From Viridibacillus sp050278625 (GTDB lineage Bacteria > Bacillota > Bacilli > Bacillales_A > Planococcaceae): DNA of 64,000 nt. The stretch covers positions 372,001 to 436,000 of the forward strand of contig NZ_JBNNTI010000001.1 of NCBI RefSeq assembly GCF_050278625.1, in the 5' to 3' direction. This document shows, piece after piece, positions 17,714 through 27,559 of this stretch (position 1 is its first letter; every line of letters begins with the position of its first letter). The notes below the pieces were generated by a model. It worked only from the letters and a program-made list of their open reading frames with translations. It was not told where the DNA came from and made no database searches. The position numbers and the translations under genes are program-made.

Positions 17714-18049
17714 CTAATCCCATTGCTTTAACTGTTCAATAAGTTCTAGCCACACAGTTTGCGGGGAACTATTATCAGTAATTTTTTTTGATAGCTCTGC
17801 AATTATTTGTTGTCTGTTTTGAAATTTCTCGAATAATCGAAGTTTGTCTTCATATTCTTCAAGCATAGCTTCTGTTCTACGAATATTATCGTAAACTGCT
17901 TGACGCGATACTTCATAAGCTTCAGCAATTTCACCAAGTGAATGGTCATCTAGGTAATAAAGTTGCATATAGCTACGTTGTTTATCTGTCAACAATGCTT
18001 GATAAAAGTCGAAGAGAAAGTTCATGCGTGTCGTTTTTTCAAGTAGCAT
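17714..18049 (-). CDS. ylxM: YlxM family helix-turn-helix protein, SRP-associated
   Basis: A 111-aa protein of the UPF0122/YlxM family. It contains a sigma-70 region 4-like HTH (DHSLGEIAEAYEVSRQAVYDNIRR) and a charged helix after it. Work on the Streptococcus homologue links it to SRP function. ATG 18049 is preferred because GGGGAGAG is well spaced and the protein then starts MLLEKTTRMNFLFDF, like homologues. It is first in the ylxM-ffh operon. Confidence 0.92.
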   Translation of the reverse strand: MLLEKTTRMNFLFDFYQALLTDKQRSYMQLYYLDDHSLGEIAEAYEVSRQAVYDNIRRTEAMLEEYEDKLRLFEKFQNRQQIIAELSKKITDNSSPQTVWLELIEQLKQWD

Positions 18050-18085
18050 AAGAAATCTCTCCCCTGTTTTACACATTCTTTTAGT

Positions 18086-18114
18086 ATCATAAGGAATAAT
18101 CGGTTTTCTGTCAA
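18086..18114 (-). promoter_or_regulatory. Strong sigma-A-type promoter for ylxM-ffh
   Basis: The minus strand reads TTGACA (perfect -35), 17 bases, TATGAT. The leader is about 30 nt. Confidence 0.85.
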
Positions 18115-18171
18115 GTAAAAATACTTGTCCAAATGCATTTAAACTCTTTTTTATTACAAATATGCATTGAC

Positions 18172-18201
18172 GAAAAATGCATAGCCAAAATAGCTACGCA
18201 T
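18172..18201 (-). terminator. Terminator after ftsY
   Basis: ATGCGTAGC and GGCTATGCAT pair over 9 bp (one G-U), followed by TTTTTCG on the minus strand, 15 bases after the ftsY stop. Confidence 0.78.
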
Positions 18202-18216
18202 CCTTCATCTATCTAT

Positions 18217-19491
18217 TTATTGCTCGCTTGATTCTTCTTCTTTTGCTAGCTGTTGATCAAGTGCATCCGCAAATAAACCATATACATAGCGTTCTGTATC
18301 AAACGGTTGTAAATCATCCATTTTCTCACCCAAACCAACAAATTTTACTGGAATATGCAATTTGTTACGAATAGCAAGTACTATACCGCCTTTTGCAGTA
18401 CCGTCTAGTTTTGTTAATACAATACCGGTCACATTTGTTGCTTCTTTAAATGTCTGTGCCTGTACTAGTGCATTTTGACCGGTAGTTGCATCTAGCGCTA
18501 ATAAAACTTCATGCGGAGCATTCGGAATTTCCCGGGAAATCACACGATGTACCTTTTCTAATTCATTCATTAAATTAACTTTATTTTGCAGTCGTCCGGC
18601 TGTATCACAAATAAGGACATCCGCTCCACGGTTTTTGGCTGCACGAATGGCGTCATACATTACTGCAGCAGGATCTGATCCTTCTGCCTGCTTAATAACT
18701 TCCACACCGACGCGGTCTCCCCAAACTTGAAGTTGATCTATTGCACCAGCACGGAACGTATCACCCGCTGCAAGTATTACTGATTTCCCTTCTTGTTTTA
18801 GGCGATGAGCCAATTTCCCAATTGTCGTTGTTTTACCAACACCATTAACTCCAACAAAAAGAATAACTGTTAACTCACCATCTTGTATATTTAGCTCTAT
18901 TGATTCTTCATCGTTGGATTCGTAAATTTCAACAAGCTTTTCTGAAATAACAGATTGGATACCAGCCGTATCTTTAATGTTTTGGCGCTGAACTTCAAAG
19001 CGTAATTTATCCATTAGCTCCATCACAGTTTCAAAACCAACGTCCGCTTGCAGTAACAAGTCTTCCAACTCTTCAAAAAAATCTTCATCAACAGTACGGT
19101 AACGCGCTACTAAATCATTAACTTTTGACGTGAATGAATCACGTGTTTTTTCTAAGCCCGCTTTAAATTTCTCTGTAATTGAAAGTGCTGAGAATCCCCA
19201 TTTTGTCTTTTTCTCTTCTTGAGGTTCTACGCATTCTACAACTTCAGTAGTTGTTTCTTCAACTGCAGTCAGTTCTCTAGGTTGCAATTTCTCTACCTGA
19301 AGAGATTGTTCAGATACTATAGGCTCTTCCACAATTTTAGAAGATTCTACAGATGGAACAGTCGATTCTTGCTCTGTAGTCTCGACTACATCATCAACCT
19401 GATTTCCAATTTTTTTTTCTGTCTGTTTTACTTCAATCTCTTCAGGCTTAGTACCCATTAGTTTTTCTTTCATACGCTTTAAAAAGCTCAT
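18217..19491 (-). CDS. ftsY: Signal recognition particle receptor FtsY
   Basis: FtsY is the membrane-associated GTPase that docks Ffh. The 424 aa have a longer N-terminal acidic, low-complexity region (about residues 15-95, rich in E, V, T) than Bacillus FtsY, then the N domain and the GTPase domain with GVNGVGKTTTIGK, DTAGRLQNK and TKLDGTAKGG. AAGGAG precedes the ATG. It is last of rnc-smc-ftsY. Confidence 0.96.
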   Translation of the reverse strand: MSFLKRMKEKLMGTKPEEIEVKQTEKKIGNQVDDVVETTEQESTVPSVESSKIVEEPIVSEQSLQVEKLQPRELTAVEETTTEVVECVEPQEEKKTKWGFSALSITEKFKAGLEKTRDSFTSKVNDLVARYRTVDEDFFEELEDLLLQADVGFETVMELMDKLRFEVQRQNIKDTAGIQSVISEKLVEIYESNDEESIELNIQDGELTVILFVGVNGVGKTTTIGKLAHRLKQEGKSVILAAGDTFRAGAIDQLQVWGDRVGVEVIKQAEGSDPAAVMYDAIRAAKNRGADVLICDTAGRLQNKVNLMNELEKVHRVISREIPNAPHEVLLALDATTGQNALVQAQTFKEATNVTGIVLTKLDGTAKGGIVLAIRNKLHIPVKFVGLGEKMDDLQPFDTERYVYGLFADALDQQLAKEEESSEQ

Positions 19492-19505
19492 TGTTATTCG
19501 CTCCT

Positions 19506-22500
19506 TTATCCTACTAGAACAGGTTCTTCTTGTTCTAATTTTACAGATACTAGTTTTGATACACCCGATTCTTGCATCGTAATACCATACAATACATCCG
19601 CACCTTCCATCGTACCTTTGCGATGCGTAATTACGATGAATTGTGTTTCTTGGCTAAACTTTTTCAAATACTGACTATAGCGAGTAACATTCGATTCATC
19701 AAGAGCAGCTTCTACTTCATCTAGTATACAGAATGGTACAGGACGAGTTTTTAAAATAGAAAAGAGTAGCGCAATTGCAGTTAAAGCACGTTCTCCACCT
19801 GATAGTAAACTCAGACTTTGCAACTTCTTACCAGGTGGCTGTGCAACAATTTCAATTCCTGTTTCAAGCAAGTCGTCAGGATCAACTAGTTGTAAATCTG
19901 CATGCCCACCTCCGAATAATTCTCGGAAAACAATTTGGAAGTGTTCACGGATTTTCAAGAATGTCTCACTAAAGCGTGCTGACATTTCTTCATCCATTTC
20001 ACGAATCGCCTCATGTAACGTTTCCTTCGCTTCCATAAGATCTGTTCTTTGATCTGTTAAAAAAGTATGTCGTTCTGAAACGGTTTCGAATTCCTCTATA
20101 GCATTTAAGTTAACGGGACCAAGTTCTATAATAGATTGCTTTAATAATTTTACTTTTCTTCTGGATATCTCAACATCTATATCTTCATTTACTCCCCGTA
20201 TAGCTTCGTCTAAAGAAAGCTCATAATCTTCAGCTAACTGATTTAACAAAGCTTGCTTCGAAAACTCAAGTTGAGAAAGTTTTACATCATAATTGCGCAA
20301 GCCATCTAATAAGCCTTTATGCACTCGTTGCAATTCCTTCAGTTCCACTTCACAGCTATCCAAAGTAACTTGTAGCTGAGTTCTTTCTTCCTTGCTTACA
20401 GCAATGGTCGTAATTAGGTCAGTCTTTTTAAGCTGCCAAGTAGTAATACTTGTTGTTATTTCTTCATCAGATGGTCCATTTTGACTTTCGTCATTCGTTA
20501 ACCATTTGATTTCTTGACTGATATTATTGACTTCCAGTTTCGCCTTGTCATATTGCACTGTTACTTCTTCGGAAGCTTGTTTTAATTGCGATACTTGTTC
20601 TTGAATTACGGCAAGCTCTGAACGTTTCTCTGCATATTGTTCTTTCAATGCATCTTGAGCTGTTTCACTTTGTACTTTAAGTCTGTTTAATTGTTCTATT
20701 GTAGTATTAATCTCAGCTAGTTCTTCTGTTAATTCTTGTAAACGCTTCTTAGCAGAAATTTGATTTTCTTGTAGGTTTGAAGAACGGTCAGTAGCATCTT
20801 CTTGTTCAGTAGCCACTAAAGTAACACGTAGAGCAAGTCGTTTTGTCGTTGCTTCTAATTCACGGAAATGCCCACTAAGTTCAAACTCTTCATCACGTAA
20901 TACTTCACCTTGCTTACGTAAGTCTTCAAGCATTACCGTTCTAGCAGAAACAGAGTTTTTTTGCTCAGCAACAACTTTTTCAGCTTGTTCGATTGTAGTT
21001 TGCATTTGCTCAAGCTGGCTAGTTAGATCTTCAAGTTCTGCTTTACGACTAAATAACGATGTTTGTTGTTTAGTAGAACCACCTGTAAGTGAACCGCCGG
21101 CATTTACTATATCACCATCTAAAGTTACGACGCGATATCGATAATTACATGATTTAGCGATTTGTGTTGCACTTTGTAAATCCTTTGCAACTAATACATT
21201 ACCTAATAAGTTTTCTGCAATTGTTTTGAATGCCGGGTCAAATGTCGCTAATTCATCTGCTGTATTAATAAACGAAGGATGTGTTGCAGCGGCTCCAAGC
21301 GCATCCCGAGATATTTTACGGGACTTCATAACATTTTTCGGTAAAAACGTTGCGCGGCCAGCTCGTTTTTCTTTTAGCCAAGCAATTGCTTTTTGAGCAT
21401 CCTGTTGTGTCTCGGTTACAATATGTTGCGAAGTTGCACCTAATGCTGTTTCAAGTGCTTTTGTATATTCACCACTTACTTGAATAAGCTCGGCAACCGC
21501 TCCGTGAATTCCAGATAGCTTTTTGTTTTCTCTGGCAATTAAAATTTCTTTTACACCTTGGAAAAACCCTGAGAAGTCTGCCTCAAGTTCCGCTAACGTT
21601 TCTTTACGTGACTTTAATTGCTGTAAATGTTGATAACCTTTAAAAAGCATATCTTGTTTACTTTCAAATTGTTTCGTCGCACTCGCTAGTTCTAATTGAC
21701 AAGCTGAATAAGCAGCCAGTTTTTCTTCCAGCTGTTTCTTCACAACGTTTAATTTACTTTCAATTACCTGCTGTTCTTTCGTTAACTGAGCTAATTCTTC
21801 AGCCATTTCTGAAGATTGGTTAGTAATTTTGAACGAAGCTTGTTCTTGTTGCTCCAGCTGTTGTGTAATATTTTTATATTCATTTTTAACCGACGCTTCC
21901 TCATTGAGGCGATCAATATATGTGTTCTTCCAATTTTCGATATCTTTTTCAATGTCCGTTGAAGAACGATTTAAGTTATCTTCAAGCTGTTTTACACTTT
22001 TTTTTAATAATTGGAATGTGCTTTGTCTTAATTTTAATTGTTCTTGTTTATCTACTTGTTGTACACGCCACTCTCGCTCCGCGATTTGAGCTTTTTCAAG
22101 TGATTGCTGTAATTTTTCTAATTGAGCACTAGCATTATGGCGTTTTTCAGCCATCAATACTTTACGGCCTTCCCATCGCTCTACTTCAGAACTTGCTTCA
22201 ACAAGTTGGTGTTGGGCTTGATCTAACAAATCATCTAGCTTAGTAATTTGTTTTCGAATAGAAGCTACTTGCGCCTCTTTACTCTCCATATTGTGTATAT
22301 GCTCTTGCTCAGTTACAGTAAATTGCTTTTTATCCTCTATGATTGTTTCAAGTGCTTGTTGCAACACACGTAAATCATGGACGATAACCGCTATGTCAAT
22401 GTCTTTTAATTCTTTGGACATCTTTAAATAATCTGTTGCAGCAGACGCTTGTATTTTTAAAGGTTCAATACGATTGTCTAACTCATGCAATATATCATGC

Positions 22501-23072
22501 ACTCGATGCAAGTTATCCTCTGTTTCGAATAATTTATGCTCAGCTTTTTTCTTACGTTGCTTATATTTTAATACTCCAGCAGCTTCTTCGAAAATAGAGC
22601 GTCTATCATCCGGACGACTGTTTAAAATTTCATCTACTCGACCTTGTGAAATAATCGAGAAAGCTTCTTTTCCTAGACCTGAGTCTAAGAACAAATCCGT
22701 TATATCTTTTAATCTACATTGTTGTTTGTTTAATAGATATTCGCTATCGCCCGACCGGTATACTCGACGAGTGACATTTACTTCGTTATACGGGATTGGT
22801 AATCGTTCATCCTCGTTGTCTAATACCAATGATACTTCTGCAAAGTTAAGCGGTTTGCGCGAGTCACTTCCAGCAAAAATGACATCTTCCATTTTTGCAC
22901 CACGAAGAGATTTTGCGGATTGTTCCCCGAGTACCCATCGAATTGCATCCGTTACGTTACTTTTCCCACTGCCATTTGGACCAACGACAGCAGTAACTCC
23001 AGGCACAAAATCAATACCAATACGATCGGCGAAAGATTTAAAACCAATCACTTCAAGCCGTTTAAGAAACAA
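19506..23072 (-). CDS. smc: Chromosome segregation protein SMC
   Basis: SMC is the condensin ATPase that compacts and aligns chromosome arms with ScpAB. The 1188 aa carry the N-terminal Walker A (GPNGSGKSN at about 31-39), long coiled coils, a hinge near residues 520-660, a second coiled coil, and the C-terminal signature SLLSGGERALTAIALLF with Walker B PFCILDEVEAALD. The start codon is TTG (23070-23072) giving MFLKRLEVIGFKSFA; AGGAGG is seven bases upstream. It follows rnc by two bases. Confidence 0.97.
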   Translation of the reverse strand: MFLKRLEVIGFKSFADRIGIDFVPGVTAVVGPNGSGKSNVTDAIRWVLGEQSAKSLRGAKMEDVIFAGSDSRKPLNFAEVSLVLDNEDERLPIPYNEVNVTRRVYRSGDSEYLLNKQQCRLKDITDLFLDSGLGKEAFSIISQGRVDEILNSRPDDRRSIFEEAAGVLKYKQRKKKAEHKLFETEDNLHRVHDILHELDNRIEPLKIQASAATDYLKMSKELKDIDIAVIVHDLRVLQQALETIIEDKKQFTVTEQEHIHNMESKEAQVASIRKQITKLDDLLDQAQHQLVEASSEVERWEGRKVLMAEKRHNASAQLEKLQQSLEKAQIAEREWRVQQVDKQEQLKLRQSTFQLLKKSVKQLEDNLNRSSTDIEKDIENWKNTYIDRLNEEASVKNEYKNITQQLEQQEQASFKITNQSSEMAEELAQLTKEQQVIESKLNVVKKQLEEKLAAYSACQLELASATKQFESKQDMLFKGYQHLQQLKSRKETLAELEADFSGFFQGVKEILIARENKKLSGIHGAVAELIQVSGEYTKALETALGATSQHIVTETQQDAQKAIAWLKEKRAGRATFLPKNVMKSRKISRDALGAAATHPSFINTADELATFDPAFKTIAENLLGNVLVAKDLQSATQIAKSCNYRYRVVTLDGDIVNAGGSLTGGSTKQQTSLFSRKAELEDLTSQLEQMQTTIEQAEKVVAEQKNSVSARTVMLEDLRKQGEVLRDEEFELSGHFRELEATTKRLALRVTLVATEQEDATDRSSNLQENQISAKKRLQELTEELAEINTTIEQLNRLKVQSETAQDALKEQYAEKRSELAVIQEQVSQLKQASEEVTVQYDKAKLEVNNISQEIKWLTNDESQNGPSDEEITTSITTWQLKKTDLITTIAVSKEERTQLQVTLDSCEVELKELQRVHKGLLDGLRNYDVKLSQLEFSKQALLNQLAEDYELSLDEAIRGVNEDIDVEISRRKVKLLKQSIIELGPVNLNAIEEFETVSERHTFLTDQRTDLMEAKETLHEAIREMDEEMSARFSETFLKIREHFQIVFRELFGGGHADLQLVDPDDLLETGIEIVAQPPGKKLQSLSLLSGGERALTAIALLFSILKTRPVPFCILDEVEAALDESNVTRYSQYLKKFSQETQFIVITHRKGTMEGADVLYGITMQESGVSKLVSVKLEQEEPVLVG

Positions 23073-23074
23073 AA

Positions 23075-23839
23075 TTATACCTCCTGATTGTCAGCTGACT
23101 GTTTTTGCAATTTAATCATTGCGCTTTGAGCAGCTCTTTGTTCAGCTTCTTTCTTCGATTTTCCATGACCAACGCCTAATTCGCGTTCATCCAATAAAAC
23201 ATGTGATACGAATGTGCGGTTATGTGCTGGTCCGTTTTCATTAATAATCTCATATTGAAGCGCACCAGAATTGGCTTGTTGCACCATTTCTTGTAGCTGA
23301 CTTTTGAAATCCATCACATGCGAAAAAGCACCGATTTCTACTTTTGGATAAACGACACGTTCTAAAAATCCAACGACTGTTTCTAATCCTTGGTCTAAAT
23401 ATAGTGCACCAACAAATGCTTCAAAACAGTCTGCAAGAAGAGCAGGTCTTTCTCGGCCACCTGTTAATTCTTCACCTTTTCCTAGTAAAACGTATTTCCC
23501 GAAATTTAATTCATTTGCAAAAATAACTAGTGATGGTTCACAAACGATTGCTGCACGCAATTTTGTCAGTTCACCTTCGCTCATTTTCGGGAATTTAAGG
23601 AAAAGAAATTTAGAGACAGATAGTTCTAACACTGCATCTCCTAAAAACTCTAGTCGTTCGTTATCTTCAAATAGTTTACGACGATGCTCATTCACATATG
23701 ATGAATGCGTAAATGCATTGTAAAGTAAACTTGCATTTTCAAAATGCAATCCTAAATTATTTAATAACTCCTCAAATTGGAGGCGTGCTTTCTCTGAAAT
23801 TGCACCATTTTTGTGTGAGAGTCCCTTTTTTTTCATCAT
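23075..23839 (-). CDS. rnc: Ribonuclease III
   Basis: RNase III cleaves double-stranded RNA, including rRNA precursors and SRP RNA. About 254 aa: the endonuclease domain has NERLEFLGDAVLELS and the acidic LLADCFEAFVGALYLD segment, and the dsRNA-binding domain ends with GKSKKEAEQRAAQSAM. Three Met codons lie close together (23845, 23839, 23836). I chose 23839 because AGAAGG is nine bases upstream, whereas 23845 would be only three bases from it. The frame stays open further up without a better site. Confidence 0.94.
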   Translation of the reverse strand: MMKKKGLSHKNGAISEKARLQFEELLNNLGLHFENASLLYNAFTHSSYVNEHRRKLFEDNERLEFLGDAVLELSVSKFLFLKFPKMSEGELTKLRAAIVCEPSLVIFANELNFGKYVLLGKGEELTGGRERPALLADCFEAFVGALYLDQGLETVVGFLERVVYPKVEIGAFSHVMDFKSQLQEMVQQANSGALQYEIINENGPAHNRTFVSHVLLDERELGVGHGKSKKEAEQRAAQSAMIKLQKQSADNQEV

Positions 23840-23912
23840 CGTCATCAACCTTCTTATTTTCCTTTTGATACTCCTGTTTAGTTTACCTTTTTCTACAACA
23901 ATGTGCAAAAGC

Positions 23913-23954
23913 AAAAAGAGACACTTCCTTCAAAAATATGAAAGAAGTGCCCCT
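23913..23954 (-). terminator. Intrinsic terminator after acpP
   Basis: GGGGCACTTCTTTCA pairs with TGAAGGAAGTGTCTC (G-U pairs included) around a TATTTT loop and is followed by TTTTTG on the minus strand. It separates acpP from rnc. Confidence 0.85.
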
Positions 23955-23966
23955 AGCAATGTATAA

Positions 23967-24203
23967 TTAGCCAATTTTGCTTTCGATGAATGATACCGCG
24001 TTACCAACAGTTGCAATTTTCTCTGCATCCTCGTCGTCAATTTGCATATCAAATTCTTCTTCAAGTTCCATAACTAGTTCTACTACATCTAGTGAATCCG
24101 CACCTAAATCATCACGGAAAGAAGCTTCTAATTTCACTTCGCTCTCGTCGACACCTAAACGGTCAACAACAACTTTAGTTACACGTTCTATAACAGTTGC
24201 CAA
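23967..24203 (-). CDS. acpP: Acyl carrier protein
   Basis: ACP carries growing acyl chains on a phosphopantetheine attached to Ser37 in DLGADSLDVVELVME. I place the start at a TTG (24201-24203), giving 78 aa beginning MATVIERVTK. GGAGG is eight bases upstream, and homologues begin at the same residue. The alternative GTG at 24212 lies inside the ribosome site itself. It follows fabG by 58 bases with a TATAAT -10 in between and ends at a strong terminator, so it can be made from its own short-leader mRNA as well as by readthrough. Confidence 0.95.
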   Translation of the reverse strand: MATVIERVTKVVVDRLGVDESEVKLEASFRDDLGADSLDVVELVMELEEEFDMQIDDEDAEKIATVGNAVSFIESKIG

Positions 24204-24224
24204 ATCTGTCACCTCCCCTCAATG

Positions 24225-24230
24225 ATTATA
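24225..24230 (-). promoter_or_regulatory. Possible acpP promoter -10
   Basis: A perfect TATAAT on the minus strand, but the base stretch 17 bases upstream (TATGAA) is a poor -35. Initiation here would give a leader of only about 15 nt containing the ribosome site. Confidence 0.4.
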
Positions 24231-24261
24231 CATAAAAAGCCCGTTTGTTCATAGATATAAA

Positions 24262-25008
24262 TTACATAACCATTCCACCATCTACATGGATTGTTTGTCC
24301 TGTAATATAACTTGCATCATCCGACGCTAAAAATAGTACAACTTTTGCAACGTCTTTTGGATCCCCTAGTTTCGCTAATGGAATTTGTCCAAGCATTTGA
24401 TCTTTTACTTCAGTTGGCAGTTCATCTGTCATTTCTGTCGCAATAAAACCAGGTGCTACAGCATTAACATAAATATTACGTGCTGCTAATTCTTTTGCAG
24501 ATGTTTTTGTTAAACCAATAACACCTGCTTTTGCTGCAACATAGTTCGCTTGACCAGCATTACCAGAAACACCAACAATTGATGCAACATTAATAATGCG
24601 ACCTGCACGTTGCTTCATCATTTGACGTGAGACAGCCTTCGTACATAAGAATACACCTTTTAGGTTAGTATTCATCACGTCATCCCAGTCCTGTTCTTTC
24701 ATACGCATTAATAAATTATCGCGTGTTATCCCAGCATTATTTACGAGAATATCTAATGAACCAAATGTCTCTGTTGCAACTTTCATTAAAGCTGTTACTT
24801 CGTCAGCATCAGCCACATTTGCCTGTACAGCAATTGCTTCTCCACCATTTTCAGTAATTTCTGCTACTACTTCTTCAGCTTTTGATTGGCTTCCACTGTA
24901 GTTGACAACAACTCGTGCACCTTGTTCTGCTAATGTTAATGCAATTGCACGACCTATTCCTCTTGAAGCACCTGTTACAACAGCTGTTTTACCCTCTAGC
25001 TTCTTCAT
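24262..25008 (-). CDS. fabG: 3-oxoacyl-ACP reductase FabG
   Basis: FabG performs the NADPH-dependent reduction in fatty acid elongation. The 248 aa are a classic short-chain dehydrogenase: cofactor loop TGASRGIGRA at residues 12-21, NNAG at 90-93, catalytic Ser143, Tyr156 and Lys160. The start lies within the fabD end (20-base overlap), indicating coupling. Part of fapR-plsX-fabD-fabG under FapR. Confidence 0.96.
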   Translation of the reverse strand: MKKLEGKTAVVTGASRGIGRAIALTLAEQGARVVVNYSGSQSKAEEVVAEITENGGEAIAVQANVADADEVTALMKVATETFGSLDILVNNAGITRDNLLMRMKEQDWDDVMNTNLKGVFLCTKAVSRQMMKQRAGRIINVASIVGVSGNAGQANYVAAKAGVIGLTKTSAKELAARNIYVNAVAPGFIATEMTDELPTEVKDQMLGQIPLAKLGDPKDVAKVVLFLASDDASYITGQTIHVDGGMVM

Positions 25009-25951
25009 GAGCCCACTCCTTCGACGCTTCTACAACCTGTTCAAACGTTACTTCATCATATACACAATACGTTTTCACTTGACGGTCTACTTTTTTTACA
25101 AGTCCGCTTAATACTTTTCCAGGACCACATTCGATAAATACGTCCACACCTAAGTCGATCATTTTTCGAATAGAATCTTCCCACAATACAGGTGAGTATA
25201 ATTGTTCAACTAATAGTTGTTGAATTTCAGTTTGTTTTGTCACAGGTTTAGCCGTAACATTTGAGATTACTGGTATTTCAGCATCTTTCATTTCTTTTCG
25301 TTGTAAATTTTCCTGCAACTTGCTAGCCGCTGGACGCATTAATTCCGAATGGAAAGGTCCACTTACAACTAAAGGAAGAGCACGTTTTGCACCTGCTTCC
25401 TTCGCCTTCACACTTGCCTCATCTACCCCAGCCTTTGTACCAGAAATAACAATTTGCCCTGGGCAATTTAAGTTGGCAAGCTGTACAACTTCTCCTGATG
25501 CCGTAACTTCATCCGTCACAGCCTTCAGCGCATCGCGATCTAAGCCTAAAATAGCAGCCATAGCGCCTTTACCTGCTGGTACCGCTTCGTTCATGAACAT
25601 TCCTCGACTATGTACGGCTTGTACGCCATCCTCGAATGACATTACACCAGATGCCACTAGTGCTGTATATTCACCTAAGCTATGTCCTGCTGTGTAATCT
25701 GGTGTAATCCCTGCTCTTGTTAGTTTATCTACTATCATAGCACTTGTCGTTAACAATGCAGGCTGGGCGTTGTATGTCAACGTCAGATCTTCGGCCGGTC
25801 CTTCGAGCATTAACTTTGATAATGAATAACCTAATAATTCATCTGCCTTGTTATAGTAGGCTTTGCATGCTGGTTGCTCAGCTACAAATTCTGCCCCCAT
25901 ACCAACTGATTGTGAACCTTGTCCTGGAAAGATAAAAGCGATTTTCGTCAT
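24989..25951 (-). CDS. fabD: Malonyl-CoA:ACP transacylase FabD
   Basis: FabD loads malonyl groups onto ACP. The 320 aa include FPGQGSQSVGMG at the N-terminus and the nucleophile Ser91 in GHSLGEY; the His of the dyad is in GPFHSELM. AGGAG precedes the ATG. It lies two bases after plsX. Confidence 0.96.
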   Translation of the reverse strand: MTKIAFIFPGQGSQSVGMGAEFVAEQPACKAYYNKADELLGYSLSKLMLEGPAEDLTLTYNAQPALLTTSAMIVDKLTRAGITPDYTAGHSLGEYTALVASGVMSFEDGVQAVHSRGMFMNEAVPAGKGAMAAILGLDRDALKAVTDEVTASGEVVQLANLNCPGQIVISGTKAGVDEASVKAKEAGAKRALPLVVSGPFHSELMRPAASKLQENLQRKEMKDAEIPVISNVTAKPVTKQTEIQQLLVEQLYSPVLWEDSIRKMIDLGVDVFIECGPGKVLSGLVKKVDRQVKTYCVYDEVTFEQVVEASKEWAHEEARG

Positions 25952-25953
25952 GA

Positions 25954-26940
25954 TTAGTTCTCCTTTGAAATTGTAGAATCAATCGTTGCACATACGTTGT
26001 GTTTAACCATAATATTTGCTTGGCGAATAGCACTTGCAAAAGCATTGGCATTTGATGAACCGTGCGCTTTTACTACTGGTGCTTTCAAACCGAATAACGC
26101 GGCTCCACCATACTCTGTGTAGTCCATTTTTGTTTTAATTTCTTTTAAATTACTTTTCATCATTAACGCAGCAACTTTAGTTTTACCAGAAGCCATAAAT
26201 GCTTCTTTTAGCATAGAAAAGATGCTACCAGCTGTACCTTCGATTGTCTTTAACACCATATTACCCGTAAATCCGTCAGTGACGACAACGTCTGCGGCAC
26301 TATTTAATAATTCACGCGCTTCTACATTACCGATAAAGTTAATTGGTGCTTCTTGTAATAAACCAAAAGCCTCTTTCGTAAGCTCGTTCCCTTTTTTATC
26401 TTCAGTACCAATATTCAATAATCCGACAGTTGGATTTGGAATATCACGTACTTGTTGTGCATAAATACTAGCCATAATTGCAAATTGAGCTAAGTTTTCA
26501 GGTTTTGCATCGGCATTCGAGCCAAGATCTAGCATATCAAACCCTTTACCATCTAAAGTTGGCAAAGTTGTTGATAATGCAGGCCGATCAATACCTTTAA
26601 TACGACCAACTACAAATAATCCAGCAGCCATTAAAGCACCTGTATTCCCTGCTGATACGCAAGCATCTGCTTCACCATTTTTTACTGCCTCCGCCATCTT
26701 AACCATTGAAGCATCTTTTTTACGGCGTACTGCACGAACTGGTTCGTCGTCACCTTCAATTACTTCTTCACAGTTAACTACAGTTAAGCGTGCATGACCT
26801 TTTAAGAAAGGTTGCATCGCCTGTTGTTGACCATATAATTGGATTTCGATATCTGCAGAAGCTTCTAACGCTTTATATACGCCTTCGATAATGGCTTGTG
26901 GTGCATTGTCTCCACCCATGCCGTCTATTGCGATTCTCAT
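25954..26940 (-). CDS. plsX: Phosphate acyltransferase PlsX
   Basis: PlsX converts acyl-ACP to acyl-phosphate, the first step of Gram-positive glycerophospholipid synthesis. The 328 aa begin MRIAIDGMGGDNAPQAIIEG and keep SAGNTGALMA and VVTDGFTGNMVLKTIEG. The fapR stop lies directly next to its ATG (TAAATG), and AAGGTG at the fapR end serves as the ribosome site. Confidence 0.96.
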   Translation of the reverse strand: MRIAIDGMGGDNAPQAIIEGVYKALEASADIEIQLYGQQQAMQPFLKGHARLTVVNCEEVIEGDDEPVRAVRRKKDASMVKMAEAVKNGEADACVSAGNTGALMAAGLFVVGRIKGIDRPALSTTLPTLDGKGFDMLDLGSNADAKPENLAQFAIMASIYAQQVRDIPNPTVGLLNIGTEDKKGNELTKEAFGLLQEAPINFIGNVEARELLNSAADVVVTDGFTGNMVLKTIEGTAGSIFSMLKEAFMASGKTKVAALMMKSNLKEIKTKMDYTEYGGAALFGLKAPVVKAHGSSNANAFASAIRQANIMVKHNVCATIDSTISKEN

Positions 26941-27516
26941 TTATTTTTCACCTTTTTCTTTCGTACGGTACATTTCGAACTTCCCAGCGAAAACAACTTC
27001 GTTTTCAACAGTAGAGGTTAATTCGATAAATGTTCGACTTTTGCTGTCATCCTTGCCTGTGACAAGTGCTTTTGAAATTACTCTGTCACCTGCTCGCACT
27101 GGTTTTACAAAGTGGATTTCTGAATGCACAGTAAGGGCTAAATCATCATCAATCACTGCTACTGCAAGTGAGTTTGCTTGGGCAAACAGATGATGCCCCC
27201 TTGCAATGCCATTACGCTGGAAGACATGCTCTTCTTTTACGTCAAAAATGGAAAGGGCTCTTTCATCTAATTCGATATCTATTATGTCACCAATCACTTC
27301 ATCAATTGGTAAAGATTTTACATCATTTTCAAAATTATGAGCAGCCACGCCTTTAATTCGTTCTCGTAATTCCGGTATCGATAATTCCATTCGATCTAAC
27401 CGAATCGTTTGTACGCTCACATTAAATTGACTAGCTAGCTGTTCATCGGTGACGAATGGATTATCGATTATTGTTTGCTGCAATAATTTTTGTCGTTCTT
27501 TTTTAGAGTACTTCAT
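26941..27516 (-). CDS. fapR: Malonyl-CoA-responsive lipid regulator FapR
   Basis: FapR represses fatty acid and phospholipid genes and is released by malonyl-CoA. The 191 aa have an N-terminal HTH (TDEQLASQFNVSVQTIRLDR) and a hot-dog effector domain (RNGIARGHHLFAQANSLAVAV). I prefer ATG 27516 over the GTG at 27528: AAAGGTGG is eight bases upstream, and the protein then begins MKYSKKERQKLLQQT like Bacillus FapR. Its own promoter holds a FapR box (27539-27555), so it should be autoregulated along with plsX-fabD-fabG. Confidence 0.96.
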   Translation of the reverse strand: MKYSKKERQKLLQQTIIDNPFVTDEQLASQFNVSVQTIRLDRMELSIPELRERIKGVAAHNFENDVKSLPIDEVIGDIIDIELDERALSIFDVKEEHVFQRNGIARGHHLFAQANSLAVAVIDDDLALTVHSEIHFVKPVRAGDRVISKALVTGKDDSKSRTFIELTSTVENEVVFAGKFEMYRTKEKGEK

Positions 27517-27538
27517 TTTTTTCGCCACCTTTCAAAAA

Positions 27539-27555
27539 TTAGCACTTGGTACTAA
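27539..27555 (-). promoter_or_regulatory. FapR operator
   Basis: The minus strand reads TTAGTACCAAGTGCTAA, an imperfect palindrome matching the known FapR consensus with TTAGTACC half-site. It begins 4 bases downstream of the -10 and covers the expected transcription start, the position for direct repression. Confidence 0.9.
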
Positions 27556-27559
27556 CATC

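Noticed and set aside
22474..23115. Long plus-strand antisense frames over smc (and 62334-63243 over pyrC)
   Set aside because: They mirror codon usage of strongly conserved genes on the other strand and lack start signals.
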